Positions 1-6,197 of a stretch of 9,340 nucleotides of DNA are shown one piece after another. Positions within the stretch are counted from its first letter, which is position 1. Each line of letters starts with the position of its first letter. Under the pieces are notes generated by a model. The model was not told the DNA's origin, ran no database searches, and worked only from the letters and a program-made list of their open reading frames with translations. The stretch lies in NCBI GenBank assembly GCA_030146505.1, contig JASLCO010000183.1, positions 1 to 9,340 on the forward strand, read 5' to 3'. Made by a program: the position numbers and the translations under genes. The stretch comes from Moraxellaceae bacterium (GTDB taxonomy: Bacteria; Pseudomonadota; Gammaproteobacteria; Pseudomonadales; Moraxellaceae).

Positions 1-88
1 CGTGCGCGCCGTCATTGATGTGGATGATTTCTCCCATGAAGAGCTTTCCGGCAAGGGCATCACCAGCGTGCATCATGATGCGGCCTGA
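1..88 (+). CDS. C-terminal end of an unidentified protein (5' truncated)
   Basis: The frame starting at base 2 is open from the window edge to a TGA at 86-88. It gives 28 residues ending in SVHHDAA, with an acidic stretch (DVDDFSHEE) before it. A strong terminator-like hairpin lies 16 bases after the stop, which supports this being a real gene end rather than a chance frame. The tail is too short to assign to a family. I considered the small DNA-binding protein genes found near rubredoxin genes in some relatives, but the ending does not look like an HU C-terminus. Function is left unassigned. Confidence 0.6.
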   Translation, partial: VRAVIDVDDFSHEELSGKGITSVHHDAA

Positions 89-104
89 ACCAGGCCATAA
101 ACAG

Positions 105-130
105 AAAAAGCCCGCGAATGCGGGCTTTTT
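105..130. terminator. Bidirectional rho-independent terminator
   Basis: An 11-base-pair perfect stem (AAAAAGCCCGC pairing with GCGGGCTTTTT) surrounds a GAAT loop. The A-run before and T-run after the GC stem let it work in either direction. It sits just downstream of the truncated plus-strand gene ending at 88 and most likely ends that transcript. Confidence 0.9.
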
Positions 131-185
131 CTTGTTTCATATTTGATGACCTGACGGCTCCGTCAACCTTTCTGCTTCTTTCAGC

Positions 186-246
186 TGTAGGTGCGAATTC
201 ATTCGCACAATTAAAAAGGGGATGTGCGAATGAATTCACACCTACA
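186..246. repeat. Inverted pair of REP-like palindromes
   Basis: Two 23-base arms at 186-208 and 224-246 are reverse complements with one mismatch, separated by 15 bases. Each arm is itself a hairpin (GTGCGAATTCATTCGCAC at 191-208) preceded, in its own orientation, by the tetranucleotide GTAG. A GTAG head plus a short palindrome, in inverted pairs, is the known layout of REP elements mobilised by RAYT (TnpA-REP) transposases. No RAYT gene is in this window. The mismatch is at base 194: GTGCG in the left arm versus GTGTG in the complement of the right arm. Confidence 0.8.
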
Positions 247-307
247 AAACCTGCGCTCACGCCACTGCTGAATATGGGAGGCAGGCATAGCAAGCCGTGA
301 GGGAGAA

Positions 308-334
308 AAAAAGGCCGCATGACGCGGCCTTTTT
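308..334. terminator. Bidirectional terminator after rubredoxin reductase
   Basis: An 11-base-pair perfect stem (AAAAAGGCCGC pairing with GCGGCCTTTTT) has a five-base ATGAC loop. It lies 17 bases beyond the stop of the minus-strand rubredoxin reductase gene. The T-run is present on both strands, so it can end that transcript and also block plus-strand read-through from the left. Confidence 0.9.
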
Positions 335-350
335 CATGGGGTGAATTGCC

Positions 351-1505
351 TCATGCCAATATCGGCGGCAACTGCTTTGTCAGCTCCATTTTCACGGCGC
401 CGCTGCCGGCCACCGTACCGGTCAGGGCAAAGCCCAACAGCTGGCCTTCGGGACTTTTGAAAACGGCTTTCACATCATTGCCGTCCGCCTCGATTTCCCA
501 TTCGCCGGGCGTGCCCGGCACGATGGGAGAAACCACCACCGGACAGACCGGCGTCTTGATCTGTACGGGCATGGCAGGATATTGCACGGCGGTGTCGGTG
601 CCGGCCAGAGTTTTGGCCAGCGCGCGCGCGGCGGCCATCAGGGGCAATACATAAAGCAATACCTTGCCATCCACTTCTGCCGCATCGCCCAAGGCATAGA
701 TATTCGTATCGGAGGTACGCAGGAAACGGTCGGTCTTGATGCCGCGGCCAACTTCAAGGCCGGCATTCAGCGCCAGGAAAGTGCGTGGACGCAGGCCGAT
801 GGCAGAGAGCACGAGATCACCGGCAATGCGTTCGCCATTGCTGAGCTCCACTTCCACGCCCGCGCCGTTTTCCCACACGCCTTTCACGCTGTGGCCAAAA
901 TGGAAATTCACGCCCAGCGTGCGCAAGCCGTTGGCAACGGCGTCGGAAGCACGCTCGGGCAGCAGCGAAGGCAGCACGCGGCCCACCGGTTCCACCACCT
1001 CGACTTCAAAACCGCCATTGGAAAGATCGTTGGCAAATTCACAGCCGATGAGGCCGCCGCCGATGATCACGACTTTCTTCTTGCCCATGGCGGCAATGCG
1101 GAACTTCGCGTAGTCCTCAAGATCATTCACGGACAGCACACGCTCTATGCCGTCGCCACCCAGATCGGGGCGAAAGACATCGGCGCCCAGCGCCAGCACC
1201 AGATCGCCATAGGCAATGGTCTCGCCTTCCACGCTCAGGGTTTTCGTCACGCGGTCAATCGCGTTCACGCGCACGCCGGTGCGGATGTCGGCCTTGAGCT
1301 GTTCGCGCATCTGTTCAACCGAGGCCATGGCCAGCTCGTCGGCCGTCTTGGCCTTGGTGTAGCCGGTGGACAGCATGGGCTTGGAATAATTGCGACCGTC
1401 ATCACCGGTGAGCATGATGAGGGGGCGCTCGGCATCGAGCTTGCGGAATTCCTTGGCGAGGTTGTAACCGGCAAGGCCGGTGCCGATGATGACGAGCGCA
1501 CTCAT
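351..1505 (-). CDS. rubB: Rubredoxin-NAD(+) reductase (FAD-dependent)
   Basis: This enzyme moves electrons from NADH through FAD to rubredoxin, which passes them to an AlkB-type alkane hydroxylase or similar acceptor in the cytoplasm. The 384-residue product is the usual length for the alkT/rubB family. The N-terminal FAD-binding fold shows GTGLAG at residues 8-13. A second nucleotide-binding motif, GGGLIGCE at 149-156, marks the NAD domain, and a third conserved FAD motif (YALGDAAEVDG) follows near residue 275. The frame extends upstream, but the start at 1505 is chosen because homology begins there (MSALVIIG) and GGAG lies 10 bases upstream. The rubredoxin gene is immediately upstream on the same strand, 203 bases away, with a hairpin between them. 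alkT is an equivalent name used in alkane-degradation clusters. Confidence 0.93.
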   Translation of the reverse strand: MSALVIIGTGLAGYNLAKEFRKLDAERPLIMLTGDDGRNYSKPMLSTGYTKAKTADELAMASVEQMREQLKADIRTGVRVNAIDRVTKTLSVEGETIAYGDLVLALGADVFRPDLGGDGIERVLSVNDLEDYAKFRIAAMGKKKVVIIGGGLIGCEFANDLSNGGFEVEVVEPVGRVLPSLLPERASDAVANGLRTLGVNFHFGHSVKGVWENGAGVEVELSNGERIAGDLVLSAIGLRPRTFLALNAGLEVGRGIKTDRFLRTSDTNIYALGDAAEVDGKVLLYVLPLMAAARALAKTLAGTDTAVQYPAMPVQIKTPVCPVVVSPIVPGTPGEWEIEADGNDVKAVFKSPEGQLLGFALTGTVAGSGAVKMELTKQLPPILA

Positions 1506-1602
1506 GCTGTGTTTTCTCCAATAAGGCCACCTGTCCCGGATGCTGTGGCCATGACGTCTGGAAGTGCTGGCCGCTGACACGGCAGGCGGTTACTGCTGAT
1601 GG

Positions 1603-1635
1603 AAACAGGCCTGCATCGCGCAGGCCTGTTTTTTT
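1603..1635 (+). terminator. Strong hairpin with T-run between rubredoxin and its reductase
   Basis: A 12-base-pair perfect stem (AAACAGGCCTGC, 1603-1614, with 1620-1631) has a five-base ATCGC loop. It is followed on the plus strand by an uninterrupted run of seven Ts from 1629. On the minus strand, the direction of the flanking genes, only three Ts follow the stem. It is therefore best formed as a plus-strand terminator, although a partial terminator or processing site between rubredoxin and reductase is possible. Confidence 0.75.
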
Positions 1636-1708
1636 CGCTGCCGCCGATTAAAAACCTGCAGCAGGAAGAGGGGGTGTGCGCAGTCAGCGAGGCTGGAGCG
1701 CAACCCGA

Positions 1709-1873
1709 TTAAATTTCCACGACCTCGAAGTCTTCCTTGCCCACGCCACAATCGGGGCAAACCCAGTCGGCCGGAATGTCTTCCCACTTGGTGCCGGCCG
1801 GGATGCCATCCCAGGGCATGCCCACGGCTTCGTCATAGATGAAACCGCACACTACACACTGCCACTTTTTCAT
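1709..1873 (-). CDS. rubA: Rubredoxin
   Basis: This is a small one-iron electron carrier that accepts electrons from rubredoxin reductase and delivers them to a hydroxylase or another redox partner. The 54-residue product has the four iron ligands as two CxxCG motifs: C6-V-V-C9-G and C39-P-D-C42-G. It also has the conserved aromatic core (W4, Y13, W37, F49). The tail after the second motif (VGKEDFE) lacks the extra arginine described for the AlkG1 type, so it resembles the AlkG2-type alkane rubredoxins and Pseudomonas RubA. A longer in-frame start exists at 1981, but its extension has no rubredoxin character. The ATG at 1873 is preceded by GAGG about 8 bases upstream. It lies directly upstream of the reductase gene, as expected for a functional pair. 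Confidence 0.95.
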   Translation of the reverse strand: MKKWQCVVCGFIYDEAVGMPWDGIPAGTKWEDIPADWVCPDCGVGKEDFEVVEI

Positions 1874-2084
1874 TTTCCAACCTCGGCTAGGCGGCCTGTG
1901 CGCCGCGCTCGCTATTTCTTGCAATACGGGAATGCCTCTCGCCCGGGCACCCCGAACTTCTTGGCTGCGCGAGTCTGCCAAAACAGCGGCGCCATGACCA
2001 GCGCCGAAAAGCCGGCGCAGCTGGCCCGAAACGCCGGTTGCGAGTGCATGGCCGGACCGACTTTCCCTTGCCTCGCCACCAGCC

Positions 2085-2119
2085 AGACGGCATGCTCGCG
2101 GCAGTTTTCGCGGCCGTCT
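2085..2119. other. Hairpin just upstream of the ubiC start
   Basis: AGACGGC (2085-2091) pairs with GCCGTCT (2113-2119). Inside it, CGCG (2097-2100) pairs with CGCG (2109-2112), leaving a five-base bulge on the left arm and an eight-base loop. The structure ends seven bases before the proposed ubiC ATG, in the place where a ribosome binding site would normally be. It may affect ubiC translation or simply be chance in GC-rich sequence. Confidence 0.35.
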
Positions 2120-2126
2120 TTACCCC

Positions 2127-2660
2127 ATGCCTGTCTGGAATCCCCCCCGTCGCTGGCTCCCGCCTGCCCGCCACTGGCAACTGCATCCCGAGCCGGAAAT
2201 CCGCCACTGGCTGCTGGAGCCGGGTTCGCTGACGGCACGGCTGGTGGCGCGTTCAGGCGGCCGCTTTCGCGTGGAAGTGCTGCGCCAGTACTGGGGCCGG
2301 CCGGCAGTGGAAGAAGCGCGCCGCCTGCGGCTGCATCCGGGCCGCTTTGCCCTCATCCGCGAAGTTGCCCTGCTGGGCGGCGATGAAGTGTGGGTGCGCG
2401 CACGCAGCGTGCTGCCGGCCAGCTCCCTGACCGGTCCCGGCCGCCGCCTGCGCAAGCTTGGCAATCACTCCCTGGGCGGCCTGCTCTTCCGCGACCCCAC
2501 CCTGCGCCGCGGCCCCATGGAAATCACCCGCCTGCAGCAGCCCGAAGGCCAGGTCTTCGCCCGCCGCTCACACCTGGTCTACCACGGTCGCCCCCTGCTG
2601 GTGGCGGAGTGTTTCCTGCCGGCGCTGCTGGTCGCTCCAGCGCGCCAGGATAGCGCCTGA
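2127..2660 (+). CDS. ubiC: Chorismate lyase (chorismate-pyruvate lyase)
   Basis: UbiC converts chorismate to 4-hydroxybenzoate and pyruvate in the cytoplasm, the first committed step of ubiquinone synthesis. The 177-residue product has the family layout: an N-terminal segment with EPGSLT (31-36), the LIREV strand (76-80), RARSVLPASSL (91-101), a KLGNHSLGGLLF segment (110-121), and the C-terminal RRSHL...PLLVAECFLPALL stretch (146-168). R78 and E161 match the positions of the active-site Arg and Glu known in E. coli UbiC (R76 and E155). The ATG at 2127 has no clear ribosome binding site, but the protein begins with the expected N-terminal region and has normal family length. Its usual partner ubiA lies 1.46 kb downstream on the same strand, separated by an opposite-strand lipoprotein gene. 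It is divergent from the rubredoxin gene, with 253 bases between the two starts. Confidence 0.93.
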   Translation: MPVWNPPRRWLPPARHWQLHPEPEIRHWLLEPGSLTARLVARSGGRFRVEVLRQYWGRPAVEEARRLRLHPGRFALIREVALLGGDEVWVRARSVLPASSLTGPGRRLRKLGNHSLGGLLFRDPTLRRGPMEITRLQQPEGQVFARRSHLVYHGRPLLVAECFLPALLVAPARQDSA

Positions 2661-2745
2661 TTCACATCCGGCCGTGTATCTCGCGTGGGAAGGGCATTAC
2701 AAGCTGTCCTGTCGCCAACCTGGATGGACTGGCATCAGGCAATGC

Positions 2746-2769
2746 GCGGGAATGAATTCGCACGGGTAT
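2746..2769. repeat. Solitary degenerate copy of the REP-like palindrome
   Basis: The 14 bases GAATGAATTCGCAC at 2750-2763 are identical to the core of the REP-like arms at 186-246, and weaker similarity continues on both sides (GCGG before, GGGTA after). The first half of the hairpin is mutated, so this looks like a decayed single copy. It lies in the space between the convergent ends of ubiC and the lipoprotein gene. Confidence 0.55.
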
Positions 2770-2825
2770 TGTCGCGATTAACGCGTGGGGTCAGGAGAGG
2801 AAAGTAGTTCAAGAAGGGGGGAATT

Positions 2826-2860
2826 CCCCGCGCCGGCCGGAAGCCTCGGCCAGCACGGGG
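2826..2860 (-). terminator. GC-rich hairpin after the lipoprotein gene
   Basis: Read on the minus strand, 14 consecutive pairs form between 2847-2860 and 2826-2839, including two G-U wobbles, with a seven-base loop. On the plus strand the wobble positions become C-A mismatches, so the RNA that folds best is the minus-strand one. It starts 10 bases after the lipoprotein stop codon. No clean T-run follows (AATT, then a C-run), so it is either a weak terminator or a 3'-end stabilising hairpin. Confidence 0.5.
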
Positions 2861-2870
2861 TTTACGCGCC

Positions 2871-3923
2871 TCAGTGCGGAGGCACCAGACCATCCAGCGC
2901 GCTGATGATGAAGAGGGGTTTCATCTCTTCCCATTTATGCGCCACGTTGAATGTGACGGTATCAATGTGGCCTGTCAGCTGGACCAGTGCGCCGGCCGGC
3001 AGTCCGTTGTTCTCCTCGCCATCGGCCGGGGTGGCATCAGGATCGGGAGGGACGGCTTCGGTAGGAGAAAGCACCAGGAGGCTGCCGGCTTTCAGGTGGT
3101 CGCGGATGCACAGCTTTCCGGAAGCGAAATTGATGGTGTCCTTGACGAAGTCTTCCGTGTAGGGGCCCTCAAGGGGCGCTGCTGCGCAATCGGCGTTGGC
3201 ATCGGCCGCCGCGTTTGTCAGATCGACATCATAGGTGCCGTAGTCACCCGCCTTGATCAGGTGGCCGCTCACCTGCAAGGTCCTGGTGCCGCCATCCTCC
3301 GGGTCCGCAGCCGGTATTGCCGTGCGCAGACGTGAATATTCCGGAACCTCCAGGCTGACCAGGGCAGTGCTCCCGTACCGGGTCGTGGAGCCCTTGAAGG
3401 AAAGGTTGGTCACATCCAGCCGGTCTTCCAGGAGGGCTGAATCATGGCTGCTCTCCACCATGCCGGACACCACCATGCTGAGAGCGCCCTTGGGGATGCC
3501 GGTGAGGATATCGTCTTCGGTGAACAGGCCGTCGACCTGCAGATCGTTGAAACGCACCCCCCACTGGCCATCTTCGGCATTGCCGGTGCCATGGAAATCG
3601 GCACTGCCATTCAGGGTGAGCTTGCCTATCTGGCAATTGGTGAAGAGTGAATGCGTGGGATAGTCATCCCCTGCCACGATGGTGTCGACGCGGCTGCCGC
3701 TCGTGCAATAGGTCGCGGCCGGCAAATCGCCAATGCGCGCCAGATCGGCGAGGAGGGCATCAGCCAGCGCCAGGCCGCCGATCTCCAGCGCCACCGGCCA
3801 GCCCATCACGCTGGGTATGGGGGAAGGATCGGTGTTGCGCTCCACCACCTGCTCGTCATTGCAGGCGGCCAGCAGTGCCGATGCCACCACCAGCAACACC
3901 AGCCCTTTCTTGTTCTGCTTCAT
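2871..3923 (-). CDS. Unrecognised secreted lipoprotein
   Basis: The 350-residue product begins with a typical type II (lipoprotein) signal peptide: KQNKK, a hydrophobic stretch (8-19) and lipobox LAAC with the acylated Cys at 21. Residue +2 is Asn, not Asp, so outer-membrane sorting by the Lol system is expected. The mature part has four cysteines, C73, C97, C246 and C272, which could form two disulphides. The segment from C73 to the FTNC at 94-97, then GKLTLNG, resembles a Cys - GD - F-x-NC - NG pattern I associate with uncharacterised beta-rich gammaproteobacterial exported proteins. An acidic proline-rich stretch (about 285-305) precedes the C-terminal strands. I do not recognise a function. 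The start at 3923 is chosen because the signal peptide begins there. An in-frame ATG at 3941 is possible, while the frame back to 4142 is non-coding in character. The gene interrupts ubiC-ubiA and is divergent from ubiA. Confidence 0.85.
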   Translation of the reverse strand: MKQNKKGLVLLVVASALLAACNDEQVVERNTDPSPIPSVMGWPVALEIGGLALADALLADLARIGDLPAATYCTSGSRVDTIVAGDDYPTHSLFTNCQIGKLTLNGSADFHGTGNAEDGQWGVRFNDLQVDGLFTEDDILTGIPKGALSMVVSGMVESSHDSALLEDRLDVTNLSFKGSTTRYGSTALVSLEVPEYSRLRTAIPAADPEDGGTRTLQVSGHLIKAGDYGTYDVDLTNAAADANADCAAAPLEGPYTEDFVKDTINFASGKLCIRDHLKAGSLLVLSPTEAVPPDPDATPADGEENNGLPAGALVQLTGHIDTVTFNVAHKWEEMKPLFIISALDGLVPPH

Positions 3924-4121
3924 CGCACCATCTCTTGTCATGCTCTGGAATGGCCCGGTGCCTTGCCGGCCGGGAGGGCGCCCCGCCGCTGCAGGCCGGG
4001 TGCCGGGAAATGCCGCGCGATGATCCCGGTATCGCGGTCCCGTGACAACAGCACATGGGTAACCATGGCCACGGCAGCGCGCTGGTTTATCATGGCACCC
4101 ATCCCCATGGCGAGACGAGAC

Positions 4122-5018
4122 ATGCTGACCGCGCTGCACCAACGCTTTCCCCGCCTCCCCGATTTCCTCAAGCTGGCCCGCTTCGACCGCCCCATCGGCA
4201 TCTGGCTATTGCTCTGGCCCACGCTGTGGGCGGTGTATGTGGCCGGCAACGGCACGCCGCCGCTGCGCATCATCATCGTCTTCACGCTGGGCGTGGCTTT
4301 CATGCGCGCCGCCGGCTGCGTCATCAATGACTGGGCGGACCGGGATTTCGACGGCCAAGTCTGGCGCACGAAAGAACGACCGCTGGCCACCGGCAAGATC
4401 ACGCCGAAAGAAGCCCTGGCCTTCTGCGCCCTGCTGGTGGCCGCCTCGGCCACGCTGCTGCTTTTCCTCAACCTGCAGACCTTCTACTGGTCCTTCGGCG
4501 CGCTGGCCATCGCAGGCAGCTACCCCTTCATGAAGCGCTACACCTACCTGCCGCAGGTGGTGCTGGGCGCCGCCTTCTCCTGGGGCATCCCCATGGCCTT
4601 CGTGGCACAGGGGCAGACGCCGGGCCCGGTGTGCTGGCTGATCTTCGCTGCCAATCTCTGCTGGACCGTGGCCTACGACACCTGGTACGCCATGGCCGAC
4701 CGCGAGGACGATCTCAAGGCCGGCATCAAGTCCACCGCCATCCTCTTCGGCGAGATGGACCTCATGATCATCGCCAGCCTGCAGGCCCTGTTCCTCTTCG
4801 CCCTGTGGATGGTGGGCAGCCGCCTGGAGCTGGCCTGGCCTTTCGGCCTTTCACTGCTGGGCGTGATCGCCCTGTTCGCCTGGGAATTCCGCCTGGCCGG
4901 TGAACGTGAACCCACCCGCTGCCTGCAGGCCTTCCTGCACAATCACTGGGTGGGAGCGCTGCTCTTTGCCGGCGTCTTCCTCGGCTATCTCTTCAAGGTG
5001 GCGCCGGTTGTGGGGTGA
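4122..5018 (+). CDS. ubiA: 4-hydroxybenzoate polyprenyltransferase
   Basis: UbiA is an inner-membrane enzyme that attaches the polyprenyl tail to 4-hydroxybenzoate, the step after UbiC in ubiquinone synthesis. The 298-residue product is normal for the family and has several hydrophobic membrane segments. The two Asp-rich motifs that bind Mg-prenyl diphosphate are present: N69-D70-x-x-D73-x-x-x-D77 followed by RTKERPLATGKI, and Y189-AMADREDD (D193, D196, D197) followed by LKAGIKSTA. GCVIND and the early RFDRPIG are also typical. Three in-frame ATGs lie at 4092, 4107 and 4122. I chose 4122 because GAGACGAGAC lies just upstream and the length fits, but 4107 cannot be excluded. The gene must use its own promoter or one shared with the divergent lipoprotein gene, because ubiC is cut off by an opposite-strand gene. 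Confidence 0.94.
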   Translation: MLTALHQRFPRLPDFLKLARFDRPIGIWLLLWPTLWAVYVAGNGTPPLRIIIVFTLGVAFMRAAGCVINDWADRDFDGQVWRTKERPLATGKITPKEALAFCALLVAASATLLLFLNLQTFYWSFGALAIAGSYPFMKRYTYLPQVVLGAAFSWGIPMAFVAQGQTPGPVCWLIFAANLCWTVAYDTWYAMADREDDLKAGIKSTAILFGEMDLMIIASLQALFLFALWMVGSRLELAWPFGLSLLGVIALFAWEFRLAGEREPTRCLQAFLHNHWVGALLFAGVFLGYLFKVAPVVG

Positions 5019-5033
5019 GTGCTGAAGCCGGGA

Positions 5034-5180
5034 GTGAAACGTGACTCGTCGCTTTGCGGCATCGGGAGAATCGTGAAAAGCAAAAGCATCGCAGTTTCAG
5101 CCTTGATGCTTTTGCTTTCACGAGCCGCAGGCACAATCACGTTTCACCGCCAGGGCGCAGCCCGGCAGCTCACGTTTCAC
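5034..5180. repeat. Inverted-repeat element A, upstream of phoB
   Basis: The element starts with GTGAAACGTGA (5034-5044) and ends with its reverse complement TCACGTTTCAC (5170-5180). A second copy of TCACGTTTCAC lies inside at 5137-5147. A nested hairpin pairs 5071-5090 with 5105-5123, 19 pairs with one bulged base around a 14-base loop. The left 45 bases are nearly identical to the left part of element B after phoB. It lies in the ubiA-phoB gap and may also serve as a transcript end for ubiA. The frames through it are short and lack protein character. Confidence 0.8.
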
Positions 5181-5232
5181 CCTCATTACCCGCCCCACCG
5201 CCGCTTTGTAATAATTCCTTAACAAGCCCAAG

Positions 5233-5250
5233 CTGTAATACGCTCGTCAC
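5233..5250 (+). promoter_or_regulatory. Candidate Pho box upstream of phoB
   Basis: CTGTAAT (5233-5239), a four-base spacer ACGC, then TCGTCAC (5244-5250) matches the known PhoB site of two CTGTCAT/C-like repeats 11 bases apart. The first half agrees at 6 of 7 positions and the second at 5 of 7. It lies 29 bases before the phoB ATG. Autoregulation of phoB by PhoB-phosphate is well known in E. coli. I do not see a strong -10 element after it, so the call is tentative. Confidence 0.5.
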
Positions 5251-5278
5251 TAAACACGAGAAGACAAGGCTTGGTGCC

Positions 5279-5998
5279 ATGAAAACCGAACGAATCCTGA
5301 TAGTTGATGATGAAGCCGCGATCCGCGAGATGATTGCCATCGCGCTGGATCTGGCCGGCTTCGAGTGCCTGGAAGCGGAAGACGCCCTGGCCGCCCATCA
5401 CCTCATCGTCGACGAACGCCCCTCCCTCATCCTGCTCGACTGGATGCTGCCCGGCATGAGCGGCGTGGAACTGGCACGCCGCATCAAGCGCGACGAGGCC
5501 ACCAGCGAAATTCCCATCATCATGCTCACCGCGCGTGGCGAAGAGGACAACAAGATCCAGGGCCTGGATGCCGGCGCCGACGACTACATCACCAAGCCCT
5601 TTTCCACCCGCGAGCTGGTCTCGCGCATACGCGCCGTACTGCGCCGCTCGTCCAGCCTGAGTTCGGAAAAGGCCATCGAGGCCGAAGGCCTCAAGCTGGA
5701 CCCGGTCAGCCACCGCATCACCGCCAACGAAACCCCGGTGGAAATGGGCCCCACGGAATACCGCCTGCTGGCCTTTTTCATGAGCCACCAGGAGCGCGCC
5801 TATTCGCGCTCGCAGATGCTGGATCAGGTCTGGGGTGGCAATGTCTATGTCGAGGACCGTACCATCGACGTGCACATCCGCCGCCTGCGCAAGGCGCTGG
5901 AACCTTTCGGTTTCGACAGGTTCATACAGACAGTACGTGGCACGGGCTATCGTTTCTCGACCAAGGTGGACGGCCCGCGGGAAACGGCCACCGCCTGA
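5279..5998 (+). CDS. phoB: Phosphate regulon response regulator PhoB
   Basis: PhoB is the cytoplasmic DNA-binding regulator that, when phosphorylated by PhoR under phosphate limitation, activates Pho-box promoters. The 239-residue product has a receiver domain (about 1-122) with acidic residues D10, D11 and E12, the phospho-acceptor D54, T84 and K106. It is followed by an OmpR/PhoB winged-helix domain (about 135-229). The recognition-helix region with R194, H199 and R202 and the wing with R220-GTGYRF match the DNA-contacting positions of E. coli PhoB, which helps separate it from other OmpR-family regulators. The ATG at 5279 has AAGG nine bases upstream. The frame extends back to 5054, but that part is repeat sequence. 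phoR follows after a 252-base gap, unusually wide for this pair, filled by repeat element B. Confidence 0.95.
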   Translation: MKTERILIVDDEAAIREMIAIALDLAGFECLEAEDALAAHHLIVDERPSLILLDWMLPGMSGVELARRIKRDEATSEIPIIMLTARGEEDNKIQGLDAGADDYITKPFSTRELVSRIRAVLRRSSSLSSEKAIEAEGLKLDPVSHRITANETPVEMGPTEYRLLAFFMSHQERAYSRSQMLDQVWGGNVYVEDRTIDVHIRRLRKALEPFGFDRFIQTVRGTGYRFSTKVDGPRETATA

Positions 5999-6009
5999 AT
6001 TGCTGTAGC

Positions 6010-6197
6010 GTGAAACGTGACTCGCCGCTGCGCGGCATCGGGTGAATCGTGAATCGTGGAAAAACCAGAACCTCGCCGCTGAAACCCGTCCTGCCGCATT
6101 CTTCCTCCCTCCGCAAACGGGAAACAGCTGGGGCTGAGAGCTGCTTTTCCACGATTCACGATTCACTGGCAGAGCGCAGCTCGCCCTCACGTTTCAC
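6010..6197. repeat. Inverted-repeat element B, between phoB and phoR
   Basis: This 188-base element has the same ends as element A (GTGAAACGTGA at 6010-6020 and TCACGTTTCAC at 6187-6197). Its arms of about 54 bases pair over most of their length. The inner 22 bases (6042-6063 with 6145-6166) are a perfect inverted repeat built on the short tandem word TGAATCG. A GCTGCGC / GCGCAGC match lies further out. The roughly 80-base centre is not repeated, except that CTCGCCGCTG of the left arm (6021-6030) recurs at 6072-6081. No credible gene is inside. In the phoBR transcript it would fold as a long hairpin. Confidence 0.85.

Noticed and set aside
582..1577. Long open frame on the plus strand (331 codons) opposite rubredoxin reductase
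   Set aside because: It lies antisense to a confidently identified gene and its product is His/Gln/Gly-rich low-complexity sequence typical of a GC-rich shadow frame.
2818..2829. 12-base palindrome GGGGAATTCCCC
   Set aside because: It overlaps the arm of the hairpin at 2826-2860 and is short enough to arise by chance; no second copy was seen.
5019..5222. 67-codon frame starting right after ubiA
   Set aside because: It is made almost entirely of repeat element A and has no convincing ribosome binding site or family features.
5219..6190. 323-codon open frame on the minus strand
   Set aside because: It is antisense to phoB and runs into repeat element B; its composition is that of a shadow frame.
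5034..6197. phoB as cargo of a composite transposon bounded by elements A and B
   Set aside because: The elements carry no transposase, each is a complete palindromic unit on its own, and phoB keeps its normal partner phoR and an expected genomic neighbourhood, so independent insertion of two repeats is simpler.
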